DNA of 64,000 nt from Natrinema halophilum (GCF_013402815.2 NZ_CP084880.1:124001-188000); one strand, 5' to 3'. Shown: positions 18,218 to 26,622, counted from the first letter of the stretch. Notes: generated from the sequence alone by a model not told the origin. A program made the numbers and translations.

Positions 18218-18408
18218 TAGTCGGTTCCTCCATCCGTTGCGACTGGACGGGCGTCGGTGGACGGAGCCGACGGTACCTCGTCGGCAGTCGCTTCGTGGAC
18301 GCGCTCGAGCAATTCATCGACAGACAGATTACACTTCGAGTGTTTGCGGTACAACGCCACCACACGTGACGTTGTGAGGTTGTCACGGGCGCGGTCCTGG
18401 ACAGTCAA
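18217..18408 (-). CDS. Small hypothetical protein (63 aa)
   Basis: Begins MTVQDRARDNLTTSRVVALY and contains a helical middle (NLSVDELLERVHEA) followed by a disordered Thr/Asp-rich tail. It is the first of three coupled small genes and starts 28 bases from the nearest TTACTGGAAA repeat, so those repeats could be its operator. Function unknown. Confidence 0.6.
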   Translation of the reverse strand: MTVQDRARDNLTTSRVVALYRKHSKCNLSVDELLERVHEATADEVPSAPSTDARPVATDGGTD

Positions 18409-18435
18409 GCCGAAGTCCGAGGTTCAGCAGTGGAT

Positions 18436-18555
18436 TTACTGGAAATACTGGAATCCCGTGGTCTTCCCTCTCGTTTCCAGCTAGCTAAGATCACCACGAA
18501 TTACTGGAAACAATGGGGTAGGTCGATCACTAGTGAGTTATGGCTTTACTGGAAA
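18436..18555 (+). repeat. TTACTGGAAA iteron-like repeats
   Basis: The 10-mer ttactggaaa occurs at 18436, 18501 and 18546, with an extra tactggaa at 18446 and an inverted tttccag at 18474. A related ttcactggaa (reverse strand) stands at 20016-20025, upstream of the ParA-like gene. Spaced direct repeats beside a partition gene pair are typical of centromere sites or plasmid iterons; an operator for the 18408 gene is an alternative. Confidence 0.55.
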
Positions 18556-18647
18556 GAGGGGATGATTGCCCCTGTGGAGAATTTGCTAGAAACACTGCTG
18601 GCACACTTTGAAAATCGAATATCACCAGTCGGAATTTTGTGGAAAAC

Positions 18648-19142
18648 TCATTTGAGAGTACCAAACCCTTCCTTTTCCATCAATTCAGCAACAGTATCTG
18701 GGTGTCGAAACGCAGCGAGAAGAGCAAATTCTCGAGCATCCGTTTTTGAGACCTCGTTCACTCCGAGGTGTTCAGCTAAATCATTCCGGAACTCGGCCTC
18801 ATGATCCGCAACTTTGTCACGGACATGGAGTTCGAGACGTGTATCGCGTTCATCGCCAACATTACTCCGTCGAATGAAGTATGGGTACGACTCTGCAGAG
18901 TCCGATTGTGCCGACTCTTTTTGAGGTGCTGGTTTTGTTGATGTTCGGTGTGACGAATTATTGGTATCAGAGAATTCACTATCTTTGTTAGTTGGTGTAG
19001 ATTGTATAGAAGCTGACCCTTCTGAATCTTCATCAGCGTCGACCGGTGATTGTGAAATTCCCGCCGAGGATTCGTTTTCACTATCCTCGCTATCATTCCC
19101 ACCAAAATCGAGATTCCCAGAGCCAGATTTAAAGTTGCTCAT
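18648..19142 (-). CDS. Putative partition partner protein (ParA-linked), 164 aa
   Basis: The first 90 residues are acidic, Ser/Asp-rich and probably disordered. The C-terminal part (PYFIRRSNVGDERDTRLELH, then helices ending LMEKEGFGTLK) looks like a small DNA-binding domain. The start overlaps the stop of the ParA-like gene (ATGA). Position directly after parA and before the iteron-like repeats is the normal place of a centromere-binding adaptor, which is the only basis for the functional guess. Confidence 0.65.
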   Translation of the reverse strand: MSNFKSGSGNLDFGGNDSEDSENESSAGISQSPVDADEDSEGSASIQSTPTNKDSEFSDTNNSSHRTSTKPAPQKESAQSDSAESYPYFIRRSNVGDERDTRLELHVRDKVADHEAEFRNDLAEHLGVNEVSKTDAREFALLAAFRHPDTVAELMEKEGFGTLK

Positions 19143-19951
19143 GCAGTCGACACCTCCGCAGTGTCCTCCTGGAGATTGATTATCCTCTTTTCAGAATCCT
19201 GAATATCAAGTTCCAAGACTGGGTCAACGTCAGCACCGAATGTGTCGGTTGCGATGAACCAGGCGAGTTCGTAGAGGTTCCGTAGTGTCTCAATCTCCCT
19301 ATCGCGAACTCGTCGTTGGCCAGGCTCACTTACCATCTGACCGTCTTTTTTGTAGGTCTTCCACCGTTCTTCGACCACCTTGAACGCCGATCCTCTAGCT
19401 TCCCACATTGCATCCATGAGGCTTTCTCGGTTCGCGATGGTGACTGGCGTGGCAAATGCCTCCGTATTCTCGAATTGCTGCTGGTACTGTTGGTGGGCAT
19501 TTGTTTGACCAACGCCCGAGGGAACAACGCAAGACAACCCAATATCGATATCTAACTGTTTCCCCATATTCCCGACGAGTTCCTCGAGGCCTTCTAAGCT
19601 CAGATTCCCTTTTCCGGCTGGTTTGACAGGGGCAACGAGTGTCCGTAATGCAAATATCGCATTATAGAGAAGGTCTTCTGCCCGTGCATTCGGATCGATA
19701 AGAACGGCATCGTACTCTTCTTGCAATTCATGCGTATTCCAGAGAGGTTCGTACAGGAGTTCGAACCGTGGATACTCGTCACGATTCATGTTTCGCATCC
19801 CTGTTTCGTAAGAAATCTTTTGCTCTAGATTCGAAGTGAAATCACCGAACATATCGTGACTCGGTATTATGTCCACTCCTTCGGCTGTTGGTTCGATCAA
19901 ATCGTGAAAATCTCCGTCCGGCATGCCGAGGTTCATCTGAACTATCTCCAT
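19139..19951 (-). CDS. ParA-family protein lacking the P-loop
   Basis: 270 residues. VDIIPSHDMFGDFTSNLEQ, the Walker B-like AVLIDPNARAEDLL (Asp at about 86) and VAPVKPAGKGNLSLEGLEEL are those of haloarchaeal ParA partition ATPases. The deviant Walker A motif (KGGxGKT) that belongs some 60-70 residues upstream is missing; a TAA stands in frame just before the ATG and the remaining bases belong to the divergent promoter. It is therefore either an N-terminally deleted ParA that cannot bind ATP or a naturally short non-ATPase relative. Confidence 0.75.
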   Translation of the reverse strand: MEIVQMNLGMPDGDFHDLIEPTAEGVDIIPSHDMFGDFTSNLEQKISYETGMRNMNRDEYPRFELLYEPLWNTHELQEEYDAVLIDPNARAEDLLYNAIFALRTLVAPVKPAGKGNLSLEGLEELVGNMGKQLDIDIGLSCVVPSGVGQTNAHQQYQQQFENTEAFATPVTIANRESLMDAMWEARGSAFKVVEERWKTYKKDGQMVSEPGQRRVRDREIETLRNLYELAWFIATDTFGADVDPVLELDIQDSEKRIINLQEDTAEVSTA

Positions 19952-20054
19952 TTGATCGAATTAGATGACTACACTGCAGGGAGAGGCATGTGATGGATGT
20001 GTGAGCCAGAAAAGGTTCCAGTGAATTGACCAGCGATAGACTTTTAGATACTTG

Positions 20055-20068
20055 CTACATATATGTAG
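20055..20068. promoter_or_regulatory. Palindromic operator before the HTH gene
   Basis: The perfect 14-base palindrome ctacatatatgtag ends seven bases before the ATG at 20076, with a TATA-like tttagata about 28 bases before the start. That layout suits a leaderless transcript shut off by its own product. Confidence 0.5.
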
Positions 20069-20075
20069 TAAGACG

Positions 20076-20666
20076 ATGCCCCACCAGCCAACTGTCTCTG
20101 AAGAAACCGAGTTCGATGGTCTGCCTCGTCGGCTACCCGATCAGAAGGCAGTCCTCATCGGACGCGTCGTTGGCGACGGTGAATTCAGTGGGTTGGCAGC
20201 CTACTACATTCACGGTCGCGGAAGTATCCTGCTCGGTCAGTATACGTCTCGAGAATTCATGCCGGAGTACGCAATCGAGTGTAAGTGTCGATTGATGTCG
20301 GCCTGCGTTCGAGAATTCAGTACTGCCAACGCAGAGACTGAACTCTCGAGTGTGGGGAAAGCACTTCTGCAGGCGTGGCACTTCGGCGATTTAACCACAC
20401 TCAGTCATAAGCAAGCCCACGTCTACGCGCTCCGAGAAAAAGCAGGCTTCGGTCGGGACGAGACAGCTGCAATCCTCAATATTTCACCGAGCACTGTCGA
20501 TACGCATCTCCAACGTGCAACGGAGAAGCTAACCGCAGCAGAGAATTTGGTGCAGTTCGTTCGTGTGGATTCGGAGGAACTCGCTGATGCCAATCCAGAC
20601 TTCCTCGAGGAGGCGGGCGTCGGCGATGATGAGAACAGTTCAAACAATATCACACACCTGTCGTAG
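20076..20666 (+). CDS. Sigma-70 region 4-like HTH protein
   Basis: 196 residues from ATG 20076; a TTG eight codons earlier is open but lies inside the promoter. Residues about 115-165 form a helix-turn-helix of the sigma-4/LuxR kind: LSHKQAHVYALREKAGFGRD, then ETAAILNISPSTVDTHLQRA. The N-terminal half (VVGDGEFSGLAAYYIHGRGS) is unassigned. It is divergent from the ParA-like gene, 125 bases apart, and probably regulates one or both. Confidence 0.75.
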   Translation: MPHQPTVSEETEFDGLPRRLPDQKAVLIGRVVGDGEFSGLAAYYIHGRGSILLGQYTSREFMPEYAIECKCRLMSACVREFSTANAETELSSVGKALLQAWHFGDLTTLSHKQAHVYALREKAGFGRDETAAILNISPSTVDTHLQRATEKLTAAENLVQFVRVDSEELADANPDFLEEAGVGDDENSSNNITHLS

Positions 20667-20766
20667 CAGTCGAAAACATGCTGGATGAGTTGCTTTGGTT
20701 AATTTGTCATGACACGGATGGCGCGTCACAACATCTATATTTGCGAAGAGCGAATAGCTAGTAAAG

Positions 20767-21075
20767 ATGGCGACAAACAATGATAAGATCCAGTTCCGAG
20801 GAAGTGCTGAGAAGGAGGCCACACAAATTGTCGATCAAATGCGGCTTGGTGGGATTAATATCAGCGAGCTTGCGCGACAGGGACTCCAAGAAAAGCTTCG
20901 GGAAACGCTTTCTGATGAGGAGAAGATAACTCTTCATCGGCGATACAAGGAAGGTGAACTTCCTGAGGAAGTAGCGAGGATCCTTCTTGGTGATTCCTTA
21001 GAAGATATCGAGCGAGAGCAGAAAGCCTTCGAAGAGGCTTCAGAGCTTGATACGTCCGGTGTCTTCCAAGAGTAA
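20767..21075 (+). CDS. Probable antitoxin partner of a PIN-domain protein
   Basis: 102 residues. The first half (FRGSAEKEATQIVDQM, ISELARQGLQEKL) resembles a strand followed by two helices, as in ribbon-helix-helix antitoxins. The acidic C-terminus (LPEEVARILLGD, then Glu-rich helix) would suit toxin wrapping. The stop is two bases before the PIN gene. TATA-like tctatattt lies about 28 bases before the ATG, suggesting a leaderless transcript. Assignment rests on gene order, size and partner. Confidence 0.65.
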   Translation: MATNNDKIQFRGSAEKEATQIVDQMRLGGINISELARQGLQEKLRETLSDEEKITLHRRYKEGELPEEVARILLGDSLEDIEREQKAFEEASELDTSGVFQE

Positions 21076-21077
21076 GG

Positions 21078-21689
21078 ATGGTGGATGATGATATACGCCA
21101 CCCTGTTATCGTCGATACAGACGCTTTGATTGCTGTTGCGAATACAAGCCTCTGGTCGCGTATCACAGCGACTCTGAACGTAACAACGACCAATGTCTGT
21201 TATCATGAACTCAAGCGCCATGTTCGAGAGAATTCCGAGTATGCGCCAGAAGGGACTCAGGAGCGGTGGCTCCACGATGGGAGTAAGACGGCGCTCGAAC
21301 CGTTCGACGATGATGAAAATACCTCGTTCACAGCAGTTCCGTGTGTACCACGGCCCCACGGAGAGGATGGTGGAGAAACATCGGTGCAAACAGAGGTTCA
21401 CCAACATCTGGAGTTGTACAGATTCGCGATTTTGATGGATAAACACGGGCGGCGGTCTATCAACCGTGTTTTCGATGGGGCTGAAGAGACGACTGGGAAA
21501 GCGGTGGCACCGACGTTTTTGCTCTATCTGCTACTGGATGCGGGTGAATGTTCCGTAGAAGAGTTTTGCCAGGCCTGTGGTGAAATGCTTCGAGGAGAAG
21601 GCTGGACCGGATATGTAGCTATCCAGGCCGCCTGGGAAGCGATCCCGGTCGATTGCTCGCAGTATCTCTCGAACGATTTGCTTCCGTGA
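21078..21689 (+). CDS. PIN-like nuclease, toxin candidate
   Basis: 203 residues. VIVDTDALIAVA puts Asp13/Asp15 at the end of strand 1, YHELKRH supplies a Glu near 44, PHGEDGGETS carries a Glu/Asp cluster near 96-100, and AILMDKHGRRS an Asp near 121. This is the order of acidic residues in PIN ribonucleases. It is about 70 residues longer than ordinary VapC toxins, with an extra C-terminal helical part (LLYLLLDAGECSVEEFCQ). It begins two bases after the putative antitoxin. Confidence 0.7.
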   Translation: MVDDDIRHPVIVDTDALIAVANTSLWSRITATLNVTTTNVCYHELKRHVRENSEYAPEGTQERWLHDGSKTALEPFDDDENTSFTAVPCVPRPHGEDGGETSVQTEVHQHLELYRFAILMDKHGRRSINRVFDGAEETTGKAVAPTFLLYLLLDAGECSVEEFCQACGEMLRGEGWTGYVAIQAAWEAIPVDCSQYLSNDLLP

Positions 21690-21821
21690 CTGGTGGCACA
21701 GAGGATTTTCGCATTGCACTACCCGATATTTCTCTGAGACAGTTACTGTCGACGACGATCACCTGCTGAAAGCGATCAAGGAGATGACCTCGAGAATATC
21801 GGTCACAGTCACGGCGAGACA

Positions 21822-22949
21822 GTGGTCGCGAGCAATCACGAGTTCGCCGGCGACGGCGAGGATGGCGATATCGGGGAGTTCATCCTCGAGCACCTGGACG
21901 AGACGATAATCCTCGACGGTGAGGTCTACTCACTGCAGTCCGAGATCGGTATCGAACCGGGTGACGCTGAGCTCGTCATCAGGACGACGTCGTCAGATCG
22001 GGTTCGTCTCCGTGTCGACCACGACGACGTCGACGCGGCATTCCGAATCGGGAATTGGCACGACGGAATCTTGACGTGTGTCCTCGAGAACCTCGAGGTC
22101 GATTTGAACGGCCACGACGCGGGGGTCGGTCGCTTTTTCGTCGACGATTATCTCGACGTCTTGGACGTCAGGCTGCGAGGCCGTCGCGATCGACACCAGC
22201 AGAAGGGGGACAAGTTCAGCTATCTCAGTTGTATCACGTCCGAGGACGGGGTTGGGGTGCATCGACGGGTGTGTCTCCCGAACGGCGACACCTGGATGGG
22301 CGATGACGAGAACGGTCATGCGATCGGGATCGCTGCTGATCCGCCTCACGTCGGGACGCAACTCTGGGTCAGTTGCCACGTTGTAGAACACTGGGACAAT
22401 GGGTTCTATATCAGGAACTCACCCGATGGTGTGAACGTCCTTTTGTCGCCTCGAGCAGAGAACCGCGGTCGGTCCAATATTCGACTGGGTGCTCGTGATG
22501 TGGCGATCGAGCCGACGTCCATCTGGGATTTGGCCTCCGATCACGAGCACTATCCCGAGGGTGTTGGTGATGGGCAGGGAGCGTTTGGGACGCTCCTCTC
22601 GAGTGACGGTGATGGAGCGATGTTCATCGGTAGGAAGGCAGTTTCTCGAACGGGGCGGAACGATCTCGTTCGGACGTGGGGTGACGCCGGTCGGTTCACG
22701 ATGATCGGCATGGAGATCATCAACGAAACCGATCAGTGGTCAATTCGGGCCAGTGTGGGGGAGGATGGTGATGATAAGGCGATTGCGCGGATTCAGGACT
22801 GTACGATTCGGGAGAAGAGTGATACGGCGGTTCGAGGCGCGGCGGTCTGTTCCTGGCGCGATCACCTGATCCTCGAGGGGGTGAGTTACGTGAACGAAGG
22901 GGAAACGCAGTCGCTTGGGAATACTTGTTTCAATCTCGTTCTGGATTGA
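21822..22949 (+). CDS. Right-handed beta-helix protein, possibly 5'-truncated
   Basis: About 375 residues from the GTG at 21822. The frame is open back to about 21737 without an ATG and reads plausibly there, so the true start may be upstream or lost. Short repeated strands (GILTCVLENLEVDLNG, FYIRNSPDGVNVLLSPRAEN, ARIQDCTIREKSDTAVRGAA) fit a pectate-lyase-like parallel beta-helix, a family often encoded on haloarchaeal plasmids and proviruses. No signal peptide is visible and the substrate is unknown. Confidence 0.7.
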   Translation: MVASNHEFAGDGEDGDIGEFILEHLDETIILDGEVYSLQSEIGIEPGDAELVIRTTSSDRVRLRVDHDDVDAAFRIGNWHDGILTCVLENLEVDLNGHDAGVGRFFVDDYLDVLDVRLRGRRDRHQQKGDKFSYLSCITSEDGVGVHRRVCLPNGDTWMGDDENGHAIGIAADPPHVGTQLWVSCHVVEHWDNGFYIRNSPDGVNVLLSPRAENRGRSNIRLGARDVAIEPTSIWDLASDHEHYPEGVGDGQGAFGTLLSSDGDGAMFIGRKAVSRTGRNDLVRTWGDAGRFTMIGMEIINETDQWSIRASVGEDGDDKAIARIQDCTIREKSDTAVRGAAVCSWRDHLILEGVSYVNEGETQSLGNTCFNLVLD

Positions 22950-23082
22950 AATTTGAGCAGGCAACTGCCGATGTTCCCGGGAAAGTCATTGCTACAGAGA
23001 GAAAACCCAGGATATCTTAGTATTTACAAGAGGCGAGTTTCATATTAAGACGATCCAGAGCTTCTTGGCTCCTAATTTAGAA

Positions 23083-23256
23083 TTACCCGACGACCTCTCC
23101 CGGCCGAACATCATACTCGATGAAGCGATCAGCGGCCAACTGCCACGCCCATTGCGATAGCTCTAGATCCACGGCTTCGTAGTGAACTGAGAACTCAGTC
23201 AGTGCGACGGCAATCAGGAGATTTTCCTGTCGATCGGTGAGTTGCGACGCCAGCAT
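23083..23256 (-). CDS. Small conserved-looking protein (57 aa)
   Basis: Begins MLASQLTDRQENLLIAVALT and ends YDVRPGEVVG, with a hydrophobic-acidic helical pattern (LELSQWAWQLAADRFIEYD) typical of real haloarchaeal proteins. It stands alone between the beta-helix gene and a repeat-bearing gap. Function unknown. Confidence 0.55.
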   Translation of the reverse strand: MLASQLTDRQENLLIAVALTEFSVHYEAVDLELSQWAWQLAADRFIEYDVRPGEVVG

Positions 23257-23689
23257 TGGCCGCAGCTTAGTATTTGAATTATCGTCCTAGAAGAACGCCG
23301 ACAAAGGCTGGCATCGAGTTCTTTGGTGGGTGGTGTATACTCAGAGAGAGCTGAGATCGGGCAACTATATGGCTATTAACTTCACGCTGAACCGATCTCA
23401 AGTTGGTTAGGTCTGAATGTCTTGAAGTCGATTATATGAGTATCGACCCGACCCTATCGCCGCCCATCCCTTAAAGGGCATTCATCATCAACCTATTGGC
23501 CAATCGAATCCAATTAACTGGAGAGCGTTCCAACACTCCAGTTCTTTCACGACTCTCTCCAAAGGATTCAGCAACGGACCAATCAGGGTTACCCTGTGGT
23601 ATGAACCCTTTTCCACACGTGAAATCGGAAATCGGAAGTTTCGGAATCCGCCCTCGAACAGTTAACATCCGAGACAGTCCAATACGAGC
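23257..23689. other. Gap with a 9-bp inverted repeat
   Basis: tgagatcgg at 23352-23360 and ccgatctca at 23392-23400 form an inverted repeat around a 31-base AT-rich spacer. Otherwise only short uncharacteristic frames are present. Confidence 0.45.
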
Positions 23690-24406
23690 ATGGGTAGGAA
23701 TACAGACGTCGTACAGTCGATCGACCAAATTCCCGACCTTCCATCCCTCGAGGAAGGTATCACACTCCTGGAATCATCCTCGCGAGGTGCGTTCCACGCA
23801 CTCGTCGTCGACCATCTGCTTCTCGAGCGACCGGGGACGGCGTGGTGGATTGACACGCATGACCACGCACAGACCGCCCCGCTCGCAGACGTCACACCGA
23901 GTCGGCGCGTCCTTAGGAACATCCAGATCGCTCGCGCCTTTACGGCGTATCAGCACTACACGTTGTGCTCGAGGCTTCTGGAGGATTCCGACTACGGTGT
24001 GCTTGCGAGTGTCGACCGGAACGACGTCGGCCTGATCGTGGTGCCGGCGGTGGATGGCCTCTATCGCGACGACGATCTGGACGGAACTGAGGCTGAGAGG
24101 ATGGTCGTGTCGGCGCTGGCTCGATTGGCAACTGCGGCTCGGTGCTATGAGTGTCCGGTGCTGATCTCGAAAGCTCACGATGACGAGTTCACGGCGCCAG
24201 TCGACAACCTCGTCGACGAGCGGATTCAGTGTCTCGAGACCGACGAGGGTGCTCGATTCATTGGTAGGGAGTTCGAGTCGTTGGTCTATCCGGTCGGCAA
24301 CGGGATGGTTCAGACGACGCTCGCGTTCTGGAAGCAAATACTCGAGGCCCGTGAGCCCGCGTATCCGACGCCGCTCACTGCAGGATCGATCCGGGAGGTG
24401 GCATAG
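23690..24406 (+). CDS. RecA/RadA-like protein without Walker A motif
   Basis: 238 residues. TAWWIDTHDHAQTAPLADV, VLRNIQIARAFTAYQHYTLC and VGLIVVPAVDGLYRDDD follow the order of the RecA/RadA core after its P-loop, and ETDEGARFIGREFESLVYP resembles the late strands. The GxxGxGKT segment is not present; the N-terminus (SLEEGITLLESSSRGAFHAL) takes its place. Proteins of this kind are frequent on haloarchaeal plasmids and have no established activity. It abuts the next gene with no gap. Confidence 0.65.
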   Translation: MGRNTDVVQSIDQIPDLPSLEEGITLLESSSRGAFHALVVDHLLLERPGTAWWIDTHDHAQTAPLADVTPSRRVLRNIQIARAFTAYQHYTLCSRLLEDSDYGVLASVDRNDVGLIVVPAVDGLYRDDDLDGTEAERMVVSALARLATAARCYECPVLISKAHDDEFTAPVDNLVDERIQCLETDEGARFIGREFESLVYPVGNGMVQTTLAFWKQILEAREPAYPTPLTAGSIREVA

Positions 24407-24652
24407 ATGGGAAAGACGAATCCCACTTATCGCGATCAGTTGCGCCGGCTTGAGGAGGACTGGCAACCGTTCCGGCAGGCGCTGCGCGTGCAGTACCAGG
24501 AGGAGTTCGATCAGTTGTTTGATGATGCGCGGCAGTTCGCGGATGCAGCCGGGATTCAGAATGAAAGGAGGGTGATGGAGCCGTTTCTTGTGTCGGTGCT
24601 GTTAGCTCAGGAGTGTCGGATTCGGGAGTTAGAAGGGTCTCTCGAGGAGTAG
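24407..24652 (+). CDS. Small partner of the RecA-like protein (81 aa)
   Basis: The ATG follows the TAG of the RecA-like gene directly. The sequence (YRDQLRRLEEDWQPFRQALR, then two more amphipathic helices) is predicted all-helical. Co-occurrence with the RecA-like gene is usual in haloarchaea, so a shared role is likely though undefined. Confidence 0.65.
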   Translation: MGKTNPTYRDQLRRLEEDWQPFRQALRVQYQEEFDQLFDDARQFADAAGIQNERRVMEPFLVSVLLAQECRIRELEGSLEE

Positions 24653-24939
24653 ATCAGCGAGGAAGTGGGCTTATTATACCAAAGGACGTGAAAAGACGTT
24701 CATATGGATGATTGGGATGAGAAAATAAATCGAAAAATCCACACTCAAACCTTGTCATGAGCAGGAGTCAAGTATGGACTATTGCGAGGGGTAGAACCAC
24801 CGTTACCTTCTGCTCAGCATCCGCCGTTACGGTCAGCAATGATGCGGACAAAAACCGCCGAAGTATGAGAGCGACGTCGAAGCCAACGACATCATAGAAG
24901 CACCAAACACCGACTCAAAAATCCCGGCAACGGTGGAAT

Positions 24940-25368
24940 TCAAATGTGATCTGACAAATCATCCACCTTCGCGCAGAGGTCGAGAAATGAATCGAGAAGC
25001 GGTGGACAATCTGAATAAACCACCACCCCACTGCAAGGATCATATTCTGCAAGGTTTGCCTCTTCCAACTTCCGGATATCTGAATGATGTAATTTAGATC
25101 TGAGGCTGGAAACTCTCTGATCACTTACTTTTGCTGGAGCTTTTTCTTGTTTCAGTGCTGTTATCTGTCTCGCAAGAGATTCGACATCAGAGGATTTTCT
25201 TTCTCTCAGTATGTACAGTAAATACCTTCTATTCTGACTAGAAATTGTATATAGAAGAGCATCTAATTTTATTCTGCCACCTCCGTTTCGAACCGGTTTC
25301 TTGATTTTGCTTTCTTTGTACTGGCAGTTAGTATCATCTCGTCGAGTACTAGGTTCGTCATCCGACAT
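24940..25368 (-). CDS. DUF7344-type winged-helix protein
   Basis: 142 residues. KLDALLYTISSQNRRYLLYI, then a SLRSKLHHSDIRKLEEANL..YDPCSGVVVY segment, is the pattern of the haloarchaeal DUF7344 winged-helix domain found in many small regulators. The basic N-terminus is unstructured. It is lower in GC than its neighbours, suggesting separate acquisition. Confidence 0.75.
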   Translation of the reverse strand: MSDDEPSTRRDDTNCQYKESKIKKPVRNGGGRIKLDALLYTISSQNRRYLLYILRERKSSDVESLARQITALKQEKAPAKVSDQRVSSLRSKLHHSDIRKLEEANLAEYDPCSGVVVYSDCPPLLDSFLDLCAKVDDLSDHI

Positions 25369-25477
25369 GTATCAGATTACTATTGATGGAAGGATATAAC
25401 TTGTGGGACGATAACACCATCCATATTAAAATATTCTGAAATGTTTCTAAGGAAGGTGGTGAAATCTTAGGAAAATA

Positions 25478-25741
25478 TCACGAAGGATTTTCACATTCGG
25501 ATTTGGCTCCTGTTACCGTTAGTACTTCGACTTCATTGTTATTGTAGACTGTGACCGTGTACTCTAAATATTGAAATTGTATAGAATCATTTTCAGAAAA
25601 TGATTCGACTACTCTGTCCAATGCATCAGTATCTATTACATCATGAAGTGGCGGATGAAGATCGGTAGGGGCTGTTCCTTCTTTGTCTGCGATCGATCCT
25701 ACAACAGCAATTGTCGGACTATTTAGTTCGTTACCTGTCAT
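25478..25741 (-). CDS. HalOD1 output-domain protein
   Basis: 87 residues. LHPPLHDVIDTDALDRVVES followed by IQFQYLEYTVTVYNNNEVEV is the HalOD1 output domain, a haloarchaeal module thought to act in signal-transduction outputs. It forms a likely regulatory pair with the DUF7344-type gene downstream on the same strand. Confidence 0.82.
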   Translation of the reverse strand: MTGNELNSPTIAVVGSIADKEGTAPTDLHPPLHDVIDTDALDRVVESFSENDSIQFQYLEYTVTVYNNNEVEVLTVTGAKSECENPS

Positions 25742-25858
25742 TGATCTCCCCTAGTGACTGATGTGATGTTGTACATTAGGTGGCCACTCGCATGGGCAAT
25801 AAATCACTATTATTCTCGCTTCGGCCTCGGCTTTTGAATCTAATCCACCAGAGCTCGC

Positions 25859-26287
25859 TCACAGCACTATCCAATCCAGTATCCTCTCTTTCGCTTTTTG
25901 GATCTGTTTGCACTCTGCGACATCAGGATCGTCACCGTCAGGGTGGCCATTCTCTCCCTGCGATTCCCAGTTATCGCACGCGGTCACCAATTGCTCATCA
26001 TCTCGCGTTTCGAGGTCGCAGTGGCAGGCCACAACGTCGAAGTCGTCGAGATAGTCGGACTTGTGCGGGATGTTCGGATCGTTCGCGTAGTGCTGGCTGG
26101 CTGTTTCGATCTGGCCATCGGCCTTCCCCTAGTGCTTGAGTTGCTCGCCTATGCTCTCGAACGCCTGCGTGTGGCTGACGGAGAGGTTCCCGGGATATGG
26201 TTCGCGGTCGGCCGGATCGCTCCGATTGTAGCCGTCGGGCCACTCCAGGAGAATATCGTTGTTGGTGTACTGCTGGCTACTCATCAT
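25859..26287 (-). pseudogene. Plasmid-type protein with one in-frame stop
   Basis: 143 codons in one frame, starting ATGATG at 26287 and overlapping the end of the upstream winged-helix gene. Codon 53 is TAG (26129-26131). The text before it (DILLEWPDGYNRSDPADREP) and after it (ASQHYANDPNIPHKSDYLDD, then DFDVVACHCDLETRD) belongs together and resembles a protein family common on haloarchaeal plasmids. The stop looks like a recent nonsense change. The antisense frame at 25898-26449 is a shadow. Confidence 0.65.
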
Positions 26288-26543
26288 CGGACTCCTCGCG
26301 AGGATCATCAACGAGCTCGTACAGGCCGAGATCGAGCAAATTCTCCACGTGGCTGTGTTCCTCGAGTCGGGCGAGGCGTTGCTGGACATACCCCCGCGAG
26401 TAGCCGTCGAGGTCCTCTTCTAATCTCGCGCGCACATAACGTGGCGTGACGCGCCCTTCTTCGAGGTATTCGAGGATCTGTTCATCGACTGCTCGTAAAT
26501 CGTCGGCTGTTAGCACGTACCCATTTTGGATTGTCGCACCCAC
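26277..26543 (-). CDS. Winged-helix regulator (88 aa)
   Basis: Chosen start is GTG 26543; the longer frame begins with TTG at 26582 inside the operator-like repeats. QILEYLEEGRVTPRYVRARL followed by YSRGYVQQRLARLEEHSHVE is a compact winged-helix domain typical of haloarchaeal repressors. Divergent from the 26736 cassette, with repeated TTGTAAGCTT sites in between. Confidence 0.7.
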   Translation of the reverse strand: MGATIQNGYVLTADDLRAVDEQILEYLEEGRVTPRYVRARLEEDLDGYSRGYVQQRLARLEEHSHVENLLDLGLYELVDDPREESDDE

Positions 26544-26565
26544 ATATGTACCGATGAAAGCCAGC

Positions 26566-26622
26566 GTTGTAAACTCTATCAATGTAAGCTTACAATTATA
26601 CTGTTCATAAGGAAGCTTACAA
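26566..26622. promoter_or_regulatory. Repeated operator-like sites between divergent genes
   Basis: aagcttacaa occurs at 26586-26595 and 26613-26622 (27 bases apart), the first inside the palindrome gtaagcttac, and an inverted relative gttgtaaac at 26566-26574. A TATA-like ctttatac lies at about 26628. The arrangement suggests co-operative binding by the winged-helix protein encoded to the left. Confidence 0.5.

Noticed and set aside
18057-18386. Reverse frame of 109 codons across the small gene operon
   Set aside because: Out-of-frame with the overlapping small genes; sequence is Arg/Thr-rich without pattern.
25898-26449. Forward frame of 183 codons
   Set aside because: Antisense to a pair of overlapping genes with plasmid-type sequence; it has no start context or domain.
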